Shown: positions 1-11,665, counted from the first letter of the stretch. The stretch: 50,275 nucleotides of DNA from Mesotaenium endlicherianum (GCA_009602735.1 WELA01001939.1:1067160-1117434); one strand, 5' to 3'. The notes: generated by a model not told the origin, from the letters alone. Translations and numbers: made by a program.

Positions 1-886
1 GGGGGGGGAGTGCTTCTGCTTCTGCTTCTGCTTCTGCACGGGCGATGGTGTGTCTTGGGAAGAGGGGGAAGGCGTGAAGGCGTGAGTGGAGGTCCGAGGG
101 CCTGTATGTGGGCATGCGCGCGTGCGTGGAAGGTGTTGCCTGGCATGTCAGGGTGTGGTGCGCATGACACGGTCTCTTATGCGCGCACGTGTGCACGTGT
201 AGTTCTTGGTTATGCACAAATACAGCGCGGTCGAACACCAATGATGCATGCTCATGAACGGACTTGGTAAGGCACGTCGGGAATGGGAGCTTGTGCAAAT
301 ATGTACATATATATATATATATATACCGTATATGTAGATAGATCATGTGTGCGTGTGTATCTGTACAGATGTGTCTGTATGCATGTATATACGTACATGT
401 GAGTATGGATGTATGTTATATATGTACACATATATACGTGTATATATAGATACCACTTAAGCACATGCAGTGGATGCACAGTGGCCTCTTGTCTTGTCTT
501 TGCCGAGTCAGAGGTGTGGCCACATGCACACGGCCGTGCATGCGCGCGTATGTGCTCGTGTGTGGCGTTAAGACACGACGTGAGGGCGAGGAAATGGGGT
601 ATTGGCAACGTGATGTGTACACATGGATGTGATTATACATATGAAAAGTACATATGTGTATTGTGTACATCAATGTATATTATGTGTACATGTATTGTAC
701 CATACATATATATTGTACCACACATGTGTGTCTATATATATTGAATATGTATACAAATATACATACATACATACATATACGTATGTCCATGAACGTATTT
801 GCATGTGTCATGTCGGCTATATTTATATCCAGATAGATACCATCTATAAACTACTTGTATTTCATCGTATATTACATCGAATGCAG
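1..886 (+). other. Probable intron of tRNase Z gene, microsatellite-rich
   Basis: This stretch ends in ATGCAG just before the first recognisable tRNase Z exon. It is dominated by alternating TA, TG and CA runs (for example around 305-330, 360-450 and 640-790). I found no segment resembling the upstream parts of tRNase Z (the HxHxDH metal site or the helix before the ATF motif), so those exons must lie to the left of the window. Short open frames here are made of tyrosine, histidine and threonine codons from the microsatellites and are not believable genes. Confidence 0.6.
11..37. repeat. CTTCTG hexamer tandem repeat
   Basis: About four and a half tandem copies of a CTTCTG unit follow a run of G at the window edge. 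It is simple-sequence DNA, probably intronic to the tRNase Z gene that begins upstream of the window. Confidence 0.8.
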
Positions 887-1333
887 GCAACATTCATCAA
901 CGACGCCACGACTGAGGAGCACGCGCGCGCGTGGGGCCACGTCCATTTGTCTGAGGTCAGTCAACTTCATACACACTCTCATATGTGCGTACGTTGTAAA
1001 CATGTGCATGATGTTCCACCCACTAGTGTGTGTGCAACACACGCATGGTTTCACAGGGACCTGCTGCTACTTGCAATTCCTTAGCAAAAAGTAAGCGTAC
1101 AGTCGCTGACTTCTTCGAAGCTGGATCAATCTATACATACAATTATAATATTGAAAGGAACGAGATACAGGTGCATGTCATATGATCAACGGATCTCACA
1201 GTGTGTGTAAGGATCTACTTTGACATATACACACATATATATACATTTGTTTATTTGAACATTTACTATACTTGTCTATATTTATATATGCATGTCAGCA
1301 GATTCATATATTGATCAAGAGATCCATTATGTG

Positions 1334-1370
<37 letters not shown>

Positions 1371-3005
1371 ATATATCCATAAATCATAATTGTGTGTGTA
1401 CACACATATTAGTGTGCTGCTGATAGATACATATGTATATACATGAATATATACATATGTATGTGTTTATATTTACATCTATATATACCTGTGTATATAC
1501 ATACACGCGCAAACACGTGTATGCCTGTTGCCGTGTGTGTTCATGTGGGTGGGCTTGACTGCCACCATATGCTGTCGTTGGTTGTTGAGCACCTTTCATT
1601 TAAGCCAACTGATGCAATGATATTGAGCCAACCCGCAGCAAGTGGGTGCAGGTAGGTGGCACGCGTGCTCCCTAGTTGCACTTTCCTTCCACCATCATTT
1701 TGGCGTGCCTGGGGTTCTATCTGACTGCGTAATGCCAAGGCTCACAGACACAGCACACACGTGGGCACATGCATGCTCGATACCAATACTTATACGGCAT
1801 ATGCGTGTCTATAAACATGTATAAATTGTATACATACAAACATACGTATAGACTTGTGTGTATATATATGGATTTAGAGATATGCATGTGTTCATTACGT
1901 GTGCATATATTTCATATGTGTATTTGTATAGACATATATTTACATATACACACATACATATACACAAACGACAAGCATCCAACCTTGCCTGCTGGAGGAG
2001 CCTATATAAAACTGGCGCGCGCGTGCGAGCCTTCATAAAAACAGCCGATGCATGGCATTGTTGACCGCACTCGAGTGAAGGATGGAACTACGTGTATCCC
2101 CATGTGTGTGTTGCGCTGTTGGGGTGACAGGTGGCAAGGCTCGCGGACCGCTTCAAGAACGAGGCGATCCTGCTCATCCACTTCTCGGCGCGCTACAAGC
2201 GCCAGGTGTTGCCCCCACCCTCACCCCTCCCCCTCGCGCTCGCCCCTCGCCCTTCCACTCTTGCCTCTTGCACACGCACGGTGGAGTGGAAATCAATGTT
2301 GGTATGTCATAGGTACCCCATGCGCACGTGCGCGCGCACGCACCCGCCTGCCCACCCACCCACCCGCGCTCTCACACTCATGCACACACACAGACACGCA
2401 CTTATGCATGCACACAGACACACGCACGCACGCACACACGTGCCAAGTGTGCATGTCGGACTTACTGCCTCTTGGAAGATAATCCTGCTGGGCTCTAGAC
2501 TCTAGGCTGAAGGCTCTGGCCTCTTCTAGCCTGTATTCACTTGTTGGTATGAGGTGTTGGTGGTGGTAAAACTGCATCGTACCTGCTAATCACAGACACA
2601 TATGTGAATCCCCTCAGACATGCTGCCCTGTAATATCTGACCACCATCACTGCAGCCATCTGTGGGTATGTATGTATACCTGCCTATCTATGTATACATA
2701 TATGTATATTCAATATTTATGTGTGTACACATGTATATCCATATACGCATGTGTCTACGAGTAGATGTACTCGTTCATATACGCGTATATATATAGTATC
2801 TTTCTGGGTACAGCCTGGACTGGCCCTAATATTTTCTCCAGAAGGAACCAAAGGAACAGAAGTGATATGATGGAATCGATCGCGAGCTGATGGTGACACT
2901 TGTTGCTTGCTCACATTTCTTCTGACTCAGGACATTCTGAAAGCCATCGACGGCTTGCCAGCTGGCCTCAAGGAGCGCGTGACGCCCCTCTTGGAGCGCT
3001 TCTGA
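887..3005 (+). CDS. tRNase Z (RNase Z, short form), last three coding exons
   Basis: The enzyme is a metallo-beta-lactamase-fold endonuclease that cuts the 3' trailer from tRNA precursors. I see three exons in one phase: 887-955, 2131-2205 and 2931-3005. The first encodes an ATFINDA start and GHVHLSE; the second VARLADRF and then AILLIHFSARY; the third DILKAIDGLP and a C terminus in LLERF followed by TGA. ATF, the HxHLSE region and the metal-binding His in HFSARY are family hallmarks of the C-terminal half, and the short tail fits the short form. Introns are 956-2130 (GTCAGT to GACAG) and 2206-2930 (GTGTTG to ACTCAG), both phase 0. The N-terminal half lies outside the window. Identity of the family is well supported; localisation cannot be judged without the N terminus. 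Confidence 0.9.
1341..1364. repeat. (GT)n microsatellite in tRNase Z intron
   Basis: An uninterrupted GT dinucleotide run of about 24 bp lies inside the 1175-bp intron, flanked by TA-rich DNA. Much of this intron (1205-1520 and 1800-1970) is a mosaic of TA/TG/CA repeats. Confidence 0.85.
2321..2445. repeat. CA/CACC/CGCA low-complexity tract in tRNase Z intron
   Basis: The second intron opens with C-rich DNA, followed by CGCGCACGCACC, CCCACC repeats and alternating CACACAGACACGCA runs. It is low-complexity sequence with no gene signal. Confidence 0.75.
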
Positions 3006-4720
3006 TGCGCCACGTGTGCACTCTCGCCGCCCATCAAAGAAGAGAGAGGCGCGTCGTGGCCCAGCCTTTGGCCGAGCTCTCCGGTGCAGACACCTGGAGG
3101 GCTGGCGTGGACGGATGTGATGACTTAGCCTTTCGTCTGCATGTGTATATCTTATTTTTGTCTATGTATGGCAGAGTGCAATGCGCTCTTCAGCCCGACT
3201 TCTTTGTTGAGGTGAATTGTAATAATACCTTGGCACACTCAGCCGGAAAGATTATGAGTGTATTACTTCTTCGTTCGTCCTCATTCTTAATTAATTGACT
3301 AAAGTATGCTTCTTTCACGAAGCTCCCTGGGAGCAGAGGAGCGTGTTTTTCAATAGCTAGAGGAAAAATGAAGCTGGTAGAGCTATAGAATGCGTTGGAT
3401 ATCTGAAAGTGGGCAAGATGTCGAACCAGAGATTGGCAGTGATAGGCCAGGTTACGTACATTATGTTTTGTTGGGGAAACATCTGTCATCTTATAATTGA
3501 TCAAGATCATTGCATATTCAAAGAACTGTACTCCAGGCAGGCAGTCCATTGAATGCTGATCCTTGCTCCAACAACTTACAACGCTGCCTTTCCTCTGGCT
3601 GGCAGCAAGGCGTATATTTCATCCGAGTACTCACACAGCACAGGTATGCATGTAGATGCGACGTGTGGATACTGCAAAAGTAGCTTTCTTTGATTCTTCC
3701 CGCCACACGTCTCCGTGCTGTTACAGAATTAACATAGGATCAACACGCAGTGTGTGTGTCCTCATAGACAGAGGAATGATTGCGCTCATCCTTTGAGGCA
3801 GTGAGTGTCGCTGTTGCCTTCCCGACACCTGGCCAGCAGGTGCACATCAGCACATCTAACTTGCACCCAGCAGTCACGCTGCCTATACGCCTACCAAACT
3901 ATTCGAAACTAGTGGCACCAGCTCTTACACCATGTCCGCATCGAAGAAAAGTGCCAGTGCCTGCCTACTCTTGGAATAGCCCGCTATATGAACATGCTAC
4001 GCTCCAAGGCGACTGCACTGCTGACTCTAACTGCTACCCAAACTGCTACGATGGAATCTACATAGTTTACATTCTCCGTGCACTTAGCCTATTGCCCTAC
4101 ACCCTACGCTTAATCGATGGTAATTGAGTGACTTATTTCGGGAACTTGTTACCTTCCTTGCACCGAGTGTGCAACCCTACCCTACAAGTGGGCATCTCTA
4201 CTCAAGAGCAGACGGATGGGATCCACAATCAAAAGCCCCAGCCCGCCTCTGAATGTAAGAAATAATTAAATTGAAGCAATTTAAAACTATCTGCCTTCTA
4301 AGTGCCTCATGTGGCGAAGCTCAAGCTTTTTGCGAGGAGTTACAGCCAGAGAGGGTCTGGTGATTGCGAGAGCACTAACCTGACTAAAAAAATGCTAGCT
4401 AGGACCAAAATTGATGATACATATTTGCCACCTGGAAAAGAATGAAATGAATATGTGGGGAGCAGCTGTCATGTGAACGGCAGGCTATGATGACGATGCG
4501 CCTGCGTCAGCCTCAGCTGATGTTGATGCCGCTCCACCTGTCGGCCTGCTGCTGAACGTCGAGAAAGCAGAAACAAGGGGGGAAGGCAGAAGGGGGGGTA
4601 GAGGCCCGCTGACTCGTCGGCTGGCAGTTGTCGTGTGGATGTCTGTCGACGTTGAAGCAAAGGTGGATTCTTGACGTTGGAGAAGGTATCCAGAGTGTAG
4701 TTAATGTGGTCGTTGATCCC
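3006..4720. other. Intergenic / 3' untranslated DNA between convergent genes
   Basis: The tRNase Z gene (+) and the kinase gene (-) converge here, so both 3' untranslated regions should fall in this stretch. I see no further coding exon, RNA gene or repeat family. Open frames of up to about 119 codons have no family features. Confidence 0.5.
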
Positions 4721-6452
4721 CTACTTAATTTCTGGGCAGTTTCTCTGGAAGAAAGGGTAGGCCAGGACTTCCTCTGCAAAGAAAAAAAAGCATTGTGAAA
4801 CGGAAAGCCGTCAGAAACGGATCGCAATCACGAACCAAGCGTGGTAGTGAACCTATCTTCTGTATAGCATGAACAGCAAGGAACAGAATCGACAGAACGA
4901 TGCAACCTCTCTGTACGTACGGATATTGAGCAGCTTCCCCAGAAAAAGACAGGTGGTTCAATCAATCAGCAAGCGCAGGCAGCTTCCTGCTCAGCTCCGC
5001 ATTCCTACTCGGCACGAATCACGAATCTGCACCGCTGCAACCCATTGGCTATGGAAGTCATTCATTGCAGCTGAGCATGTACATCGGCTGACATTGGCTG
5101 ACATCAGCTGATTCGGCAACCGGTGATGCTGCCAGCAGCTAGCCAGCCGTCGACGCAAGGGTTGATTGAGAAAAAAAACAGTGGGCAGATTGCAAGAGAA
5201 TGATATGCTCACCAGCAGTGGGCCGCCATCTGGGCTCCAGCATGAGCATGCGGAGGATCAGATTCTTGGCCTCCACCGACACCCCCCTCCAGTTCCTGTG
5301 TGTGAACTGGACCTTGCCGATGCGGATCTTCTCGAAGATCTCCTCCTCCGTGTCCCCGTAGAACGGGAGCATGCCTGAGAGCAGTACGTACAGGATGACC
5401 CCCAGGGACCAGATGTCGGCCTCTCGGCCGTACTCCAGCCCGGAGACGACCTCCGGGGCGAAATAGTAGGGGCTGCCGGCCACACCCGACGTCTGCTGCC
5501 ACGGCCGGAGGTACACCGCCAGCCCGAAGTCGGCCAGCTTCACGGAGCTGGGCGGCGAGCCGGCGGCCGCGCTCGCGGCGTCCTCCGACGACGACGACGA
5601 CGCAGGGGTCCCCAGGAGGATGTTCTCGGGCTTGAGGTCTCTGTGCATTACGCCGTTGACGTGCGCGTGGCGGACGGCCTCGGCCACCTGGCGGAAGAGC
5701 GCGGCGGCCTCGGGCTCCGGGAACTTTCGCCGCCGCAGGATGGCGGCCGAGAGGGGGCCGCCCTCGCAGAGCTCCATGACGAGGTGGACGGCGCGCTCGT
5801 CCTCGTATACGCCCAGGAGGTCGATGATCTTCTCGTGGCCCGCCAGGTGGCGCATGATGAGGATCTCGCGACGCACGTCCTCCACGTCGTCCTTGTGCTT
5901 GAGGTGCTCCTTCTGGATGCTCTTGCACGCCACGCGCGCGCCCGTCTGGCGGTCCCGGCACACCACCACCATGCCGAAGTTGCCCTTGCCCAGCTTCTCG
6001 TCGAGCGGGACGTAAAAATCTGTGAGCTTCCCCGTCTGATAGGGGACCACATTCTCGATCCTGGCGCACATTGACGGCTTCATGTGGCTGCTCCGCGGCA
6101 CCTCCTTCACCTTCCCCGTATTGAACTTGGGGGAATCCACCTGAGGGCCACCTGTCGGCGTCGAGCATCCCTTCTTCCCTCTGAAGAGAAACTGAAGCTT
6201 CTTCTTTTCCGCCAATGCTTTCACGGGAGCCTCACCCTCAGGTGCATTTCCCCCCCTGGACTGGGGAACTGACCGACCCCCCACCCCCTTCTCCGTGTAC
6301 CCCATCTGAGTTGGGCGGCCGCTGAACAAGCGCTTGAGCTGGGGCTTCTTGCTAGCCTGCGGCTCGGGTTTGCTCTGTGCAGCTGCCATCTCCTGCAACG
6401 CCTGCAGGGCCGACGGTGATCCCGGGGCAACTTTCCCATGCTTATTACCCAT
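4721..6452 (-). CDS. CaM-kinase-like Ser/Thr protein kinase, two exons, possible N-myristoylation
   Basis: The protein is 430 residues, from exons 6452-5213 and 4773-4721. The intron (5212-4774) has a GTGAGC donor and TTTGCAG acceptor and splits a Glu codon. Reading through the donor gives nonsense; splicing gives PTAEEVLAYPFF and a stop, the expected end of a kinase domain. Motifs: glycine loop GKGNFG at 155-160, Lys177, HRDLKPEN at 270-277, DFG at 308-310, APE at 332-334. The N terminus MGNKHGK fits myristoylation, suggesting membrane attachment (inference). Residues 8-130 are basic and low-complexity. A Ser/Ala-rich insert (about 281-303) separates the catalytic loop from DFG, which is unusual. 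No EF hands follow, so it is not a standard CDPK; it resembles the plant CDPK-related / PEPC-kinase-related group. Confidence 0.92.
4774..5212 (-). other. Kinase intron
   Basis: A 439-bp intron with donor GCTG/GTGAGC and a T-rich acceptor ending TTTGCAG. Removing it joins the first 413 codons plus one base to the last exon in frame. Confidence 0.88.
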
Positions 6453-7245
6453 AGCTGATTACGAATATATATAATGTGGAGGAATAGATGTGAATGCTGG
6501 TGAATGACCAGGGCGGTGATGAAACTATGGCTGCTCACTGAATTTCAATCTAGGAGAGTAAGAATTGAACAAGAGCTGTTCACAATCTATGCATTGCATG
6601 CGGCAAATTATACACTCTCTGCTCCGACTGCTGGTCATCTAACACTAGCTTCAACGAGGTTAAAGAAGCCGTCAAATAAGAGGGTGAACTGTTAAGGAGC
6701 TTGAAAGGGCACCTTGACCCAACAGGGTAGGCTGCAGCAGGCTGCAGGCAGAATGTAAGACAAAATCTTAACTTCAACAGAAAAAGTATATATATGTGTG
6801 GAGCCGCGGATAGTTATCTGATTTGGAACTCGAAGCCCATCGGCGAGTTCTACAAGGACGGGTACGAATATGGTCAGAGATTCTGACATGGGCGAACATA
6901 AGCGGACGGTAGGGGAGCACCTGGAGGGACAGCGCACGAAATTTGTAGATTGCAACTGCTAATAATGGACCACACTGGACAAACGCGATTTGGAGCGATT
7001 CGGAAGCAGTGGCCGAAGCTGGCATAGAGGGATTCGGAGTTCGCGCACGCCTTGCCCAACCCAACAGTGTCTCGACAAGGATACTGTTCAACGGTTGCGT
7101 CGTGATGACAGAGCTAACGTGGGAGCCGAGGAAACAAAATATATTTGGTACGTGTGAGTCAATATGTGACGCATGCCTTGTTTGTCCAGGGATTTTCAAG
7201 TCAATGCAGATCACGACAAATTATGGCTTGTGGAGGTGCCCGGAC

Positions 7246-7265
7246 TCCGGACTCCGGAGTCCGGA
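7246..7265. repeat. Perfect 20-bp palindrome
   Basis: TCCGGACTCCGGAGTCCGGA equals its own reverse complement. It sits in a 30-bp block (7241-7270) made of three overlapping CGGACTCCGG-type units, so the palindrome extends with one mismatch per arm. Confidence 0.9.
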
Positions 7266-7568
7266 CTCCGAGGTTCAGAACTGGATAAAGTCAGATCCAG
7301 CTTAATGAAGGAGCACGGAAAGGTGGAAAAATACCAGTAGCTTTGAGATACCTGACCAAAAAACAACCGTTTGTACCATCTGGGTCAATGTCTTATTCAA
7401 GTCAAAATTAACACGCTATATACTAAACAAATTAAATTTGCTGAAGTCCTGACTCTTGGTAGTTTGCTTTGAAAAAGTGCTGAATTCTAAATTTCTACCC
7501 TCGCATCCAAGATAGTCAGGTTTGAGCCCAGTTCAGGACAATAGGACAACTCGGGTGTCGGGACTCGG

Positions 7569-7603
7569 GACACTTCAGGACACTTCGATAATCAAGACAC
7601 TTC
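7569..7603. repeat. Three copies of GACACTTC
   Basis: GACACTTC starts at 7569, 7579 and 7596, two of the copies followed by AGGA. The preceding bases contain related GGGACTCGGGA units. It is a short degenerate tandem repeat with no assigned role. Confidence 0.55.
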
Positions 7604-8351
7604 AGGATCATCAAGTTTCAACCCGGCTTACCCCGGCTCGTTGCCAAGTTCATCTGCCGGCCCCGCGGTCGAGTACCAACTACGGCCTGTACCTGAATTT
7701 CATTATGATATATCACCGCTGTCTGATTCTCGACAACTGTTCACTTCAAGATTGTGTGGGCGCGTGGGCAGAAGCAGGCAAACTCTACAATATTTGATAT
7801 TTCTGTTTACCCGGCCACATGCAATCGTCGGCAATAGACGATCGGCTACATCGGGCTGTTCGTATTGATTCCCTCGGTCACCTTAGGCTCCGTCGCCTTA
7901 TCCTTCCCGGTTCTGCGACACCAACTGAACTCCGACCTACCTCAGGCAACCCACCACCAGTTGTAATTAAATCGAGACTGCGAGTTCTGCGGTACTACAT
8001 CGAATTTCCGTTGGGCCGAAGTAACCAGAACGATGACGACTTCAAGCATTCCAAAAAGCAGGCGTGAACCGTCGACGTGAACACAAACATCAGATAACAT
8101 CCGTTGAGGCCCGGCGAGGCAAACACTTTTTGCGACTGCTATCAGTTTCACGGTGCCGCACGCGCAGCGCAAGTCACGGTCACCCAGTTTGGAACGCCAG
8201 CGTTGACCCACCGACCAGAGACCGGCTTCATACAGTCAGCATTACAGTCAAAGTCCAACTCACACGTTGACACTCAACAGTGGGTGGATTTTACAGACAA
8301 GTCAGCCGGAAAGCCAATTACGTTGGGACCAACGAATGGTCTACGTCAGCA

Positions 8352-10198
8352 AATGACATTTCAGGCCTTATTTGGATAAGTTTGTGCAAGTCTTCTTGGA
8401 TGATATTTTAATTTTCTCTAAAGATGAAGCTCAGTATGCTGAGCACTTAAAGAGAGTCATGGACACTCTGAGAAGGAATCAGATATATGCTAAAATGAGC
8501 AAGTGTGATTTCTTTAAGGAAAGTATTGAATTCTTGGGCCACGTTGTCAGTAAAGTAGGCATCAGTGTGGATCTTAAGAAAGTCCAGACCATAAGGGACT
8601 GGCCAATACCACAATCTGTCTCGGAAGTTAGATCCTCAAGAGAGGAACTTTGGTCAGCATGCTGTAGACAAAATCCTTTGTGCACTCACTTTACTGAAGG
8701 TGAAAAAGCCATTCCTTGAACAACTTTGGAAGCCTACCTCTCTGACCCAACATTTGAGCCCAGCACCACTGTTGGTGTGTGTCCTGCTACTGCAGTCGAG
8801 CATCGGCTAAAGGGAGGGGTCTGGGTAACTGAAACCACTTCAGGCAGGCTGAAGCTCGTCATTTGCTAACAACTTGGAAACAAGATCACTCTTACTGAGT
8901 CAAGCCCATGACAGTTTGCTGCGTGGGCATTTGGGGCAGGCCAACTGTTGGCAAATTGGCAAAACATTATCATTGGGATGAGTTACCTCGGCAGGTCCTA
9001 AAATATGTTAAGTCCTGTGATCAGTGTCAGAAAAATAAGTCTAGGCACACACCACCCGGGGGGCTCTTACAACCACTACCCATCCCAGCGGGACGTTGAG
9101 AAACAACATCCATGGACTGGGTGGTAACCCTACCAAGAACTGCCAATGGGCATGATTCTATACTGGTAGTAGTGGATAAACTCACAAAAATGGTCATTTT
9201 TATCCCACCACTGTCAAAGTAATTGCCCTTGAAACTGCAAGACAGTTCTACAACCATGTAATCTGCAAACATGGGCTACCCTCTAATATTATCTCAGATA
9301 GAGACTCAAAATTTACCTCTAAATTCTGGAGAGCTTTAATGGGGTTAATGGGAGTCAAACAGCTGCTCAGCACAACAAACCACCCTCAGACTGATGGGCA
9401 GACTGAAAGAACTAACCGAGTTCTGCAAGAGGTGCTGAAAGCATATGTTAACCGAAAACAGGATACTTGGGATGACTTGTTGTCTCAAATTCAGTTTACG
9501 GTCAACAGTGCGATGCATGCGTCAACGGGAAAGACTTCTTTTGAACTTAGTCTGGGAAAAGTTCCTAAGTCTCCTCTAGATGTACTAGGGGAGTCTTTAA
9601 ATCACCCTGAGAGGATTGACAATCCGGTGTCCCTCCAGTTAACTCAGGATTTTGCTGACACCCTGTCAGAAGTCCAATACAATCTGCACAAAACCTAGGA
9701 AAATCAACAAAAATACGCTAATCAACACCGTCGGGAGCTGACATTTTAAAGGGCAATTTGGTCAAATTGCAATTTCAACACCTGTACCTGCCTAGTGAGG
9801 TTAAGAAAAAGCTTGGTCTAGTCTAGGTCGGTCCATATTTTGTGGTGCGCCGTGTCGATCAGAATGCTTACAAACTGAACATGTCAGCGGAATACAAGGG
9901 TCACCCAGTCAATGTCTCCTTCCTGGAACCATACATCAAGGGTGACTCACTGTCACTGGTCGCTAGCCTGTCCAACCGGGACCGGACCCCGCTGTCAGGG
10001 ATGGTGCCCCGGGGGAATATGAGGTCAATTTTAGATGCTCGCTCTGTCCGTCGATCATCTAAATATGTCATGAAGTACCTGGTCAGATGGAAGGGTTACG
10101 ATGCCTCTGGGGACACTTGGGAGTTTAAAGACCAGCTGACCAATGCCAAAGTGGCGTTGAAACGGTTCCACCTTCGGGCGGCTGGGGCACCTTCCTAA
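8352..10198 (+). pseudogene. Degenerate pol of element A (RT end, integrase, chromodomain)
   Basis: The start matches the RT palm ([12 protein letters not shown], with the YxDD-type motif as FLDD) up to the stretch before the connection domain. At about 8635 the sequence jumps to the region after RNase H, so RNase H and the start of the linker are deleted. Integrase follows: the HHCC zinc finger (CDQCQKNK near 9015-9035), core pieces with VVDKLTKM and ISDRDSKF, then [14 protein letters not shown]. The C terminus carries a chromodomain (YLVRWKGYDASGDTWEF near 10077-10125). Frameshifts and stops occur at about 8717, 8865, 9205, 9697 and 9750. It is dead coding sequence. Confidence 0.9.
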
Positions 10199-10248
10199 CT
10201 TTCATTTCAGTTGCCATGTGAAGGTGACAGGAGGTCCTGTCTCCATTT

Positions 10249-10260
10249 AAGTTGGAGGGG
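10249..10260 (+). promoter_or_regulatory. PPT-like motif between pol and ORF2 (element A)
   Basis: AAGTTGGAGGGG, followed at once by CAAGTAAATGACAGTTAG. The motif is nearly the same as the 3' polypurine tract in front of the 3' LTRs of this family (AAGTTGGAGGGA). It may act as an internal plus-strand primer or be the remnant of a former element end (inference). Confidence 0.6.
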
Positions 10261-10557
10261 CAAGTAAATGACAGTTAGTGTGCGAAAAAGGGACAGTTAT
10301 CGAATCCTAAGTGTCAGCATAGTGACAGATGGGACAGCCAGGTCCACATTGAACAAAGTTGGCGAAATGAAAAAGGGACTCGCACATCAACACATCCCTT
10401 AACTCACCCTGCACACACATTCATTCGTTTATTTTTCATCGCACTGCAGCTACTTGAACTCCTAGAAATCACCCTGTAAGGTAAACAGGAACAAACCTAC
10501 CATAATAAAACAAACTTGCTTCTCTTCCTGCAACTCCTGTGACAAAGATCGCGATCC

Positions 10558-10588
10558 TACTGACTTATGCCCTGGTTACACGTACAGG
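10558..10588 (+). promoter_or_regulatory. Predicted 3' splice site just before ORF2 start (element A)
   Basis: TACTGAC (10558-10564), a branch-point-like motif, is followed 21 bp later by ACGTACAG, one base G, and the ORF2 ATG (10589). The same arrangement is found in elements C, D and E. Confidence 0.6.
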
Positions 10589-10875
10589 ATGACTCCCACC
10601 ACACAAAACGAAGACAGAAAGCGCAAGGCAGAAAAAGCCAGGAGGACAATGGAGCAATACCAGAAAGATATGGCGGCTACGTCCCTCACTAGGAGAAAAC
10701 AAGAAAGGGTCCGTAGACAACAAGAGGCGGCAGAAGAAGCACAGAGGAAGAAGGAGCAGGAGGCGGAAAATTTCAGGAAAGCTGAGGAGGAGAGACAGAA
10801 GAAGCAACAAGAAGAAGCGGCGGCAGCAGAAGAAAAGAGAAGGAAGAAGGCTGAAGTTGAAAAGCAGAAGAGCTT

Positions 10876-10880
10876 GGCCA
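10876..10880. repeat. 5-bp target site duplication, left of element B
   Basis: GGCCA directly precedes the 5' LTR; the same five bases follow the 3' LTR at 16665-16669. This proves insertion of B into ORF2 of A. Confidence 0.93.
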
Positions 10881-11623
10881 TGTAAGGTCATAGGTTTATA
10901 AAGCGCATTTTTGAGTTTCATGAAAGTATGTTTTGATTGTACAGTAGTGTAGAGTGCATTTTTGTGGTCATTTTGATATAAAGTTCATCGAATTTGGTCA
11001 AGTATTGAGAGAGTTACAGATTTCTGAAGTTTAATTCGTTTTAAGGTCAATTGACGACTGTCCTTAATTCGCGGTGAGCGCGACCGTCGGATTGACCGAC
11101 AGCGTCGAGCGATCTGGCCCGTTGGAATAAACTCAAACCCACACGTAAGTTTGGCTGACGCGGAGTGCCGACTAGGTCGATTTACCTAGAAGTTTCGGTT
11201 TAGCCTAGCGCGTCTAAGATAGAATATTCTAGTAATGTCGATGCATGTATGTGGACGTCAATTTGGCCGACACGTCAGATTAGACTGATCTGGCTTACTC
11301 ACGAATATTCTGGAAGGGACGATTTGACGAACACCTAGGAAAATCCGTAGCTTCCTCCTAGAGAGAAGCACTTAGGCAGAAAATTATAAATAGGCATAAC
11401 TTCTTTGTTTCTTATCAGTTTTCACTTCAGTAAATTTCTACGGGTTTGTAATGACAAGGCCTTTCATCCTACACCATTTGTGAGCAGTTTCTTGCTACTC
11501 AAAATGTTGAGTAATTTTCCTAAGCTTTCTTAGTGATAAGCCGCTGCACTCTTTAGTATGATTGCAACTAGTTCCTTTCCTCGTGAGTTACTACGCTTCC
11601 ACTAGGGCACTCTGCCCATTTCA
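10881..11623 (+). repeat. Element B 5' LTR
   Basis: It begins TGTAAGGTCATAGG and ends TGCCCATTTCA, with the TG...CA ends of LTRs. It matches 15930-16664 almost throughout. Confidence 0.94.
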
Positions 11624-11649
11624 TCTCTCGAGGAGANATTTTTTTCATC

Positions 11650-11665
11650 TGGTATCAGAGCTGGG
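11650..11665 (+). promoter_or_regulatory. Primer binding site for initiator tRNA-Met (element B)
   Basis: TGGTATCAGAGCTGGG is the usual plant chromovirus binding site for the 3' end of initiator tRNA-Met. It lies 26 bases after the LTR instead of about 2. An N at 11637 and a repeated TTTCATCT on its two sides suggest the extra bases are an assembly artefact. Confidence 0.88.

Larger units (their letters stand above)
6453..8351. other. Intergenic region upstream of the kinase
   Basis: The kinase promoter must lie here. A TATATATA stretch sits 15-25 bp before the kinase ATG (about 6464-6474), which is too close to be an ordinary TATA box. Apart from the palindrome at 7246-7265 and a short repeat near 7570-7603, I see nothing coding. 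It ends where retrotransposon pol sequence begins abruptly. Confidence 0.5.

Noticed and set aside
623-1084. 153-codon open frame taken as a gene
   Set aside because: Only the segment 887-955 is coding (tRNase Z exon). The rest is translated microsatellite intron.
3780-4127. 115-codon open frame between tRNase Z and the kinase
   Set aside because: No domain, no biased composition and no splice-site support; probably chance.
5209-6168. Long GC-rich open frame on the kinase strand in another frame, and Ser/Arg-rich frames on the opposite strand
   Set aside because: They are shadows of the GC-rich kinase exon; only the kinase frame shows conserved motifs and a sensible splice.
10565-10921. Phe/Leu/Ser-rich minus-strand frame that looks like a membrane protein
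   Set aside because: It is the antisense of the Glu/Lys-rich coiled coil of ORF2; such codons read backwards give Phe, Leu and Ser runs.
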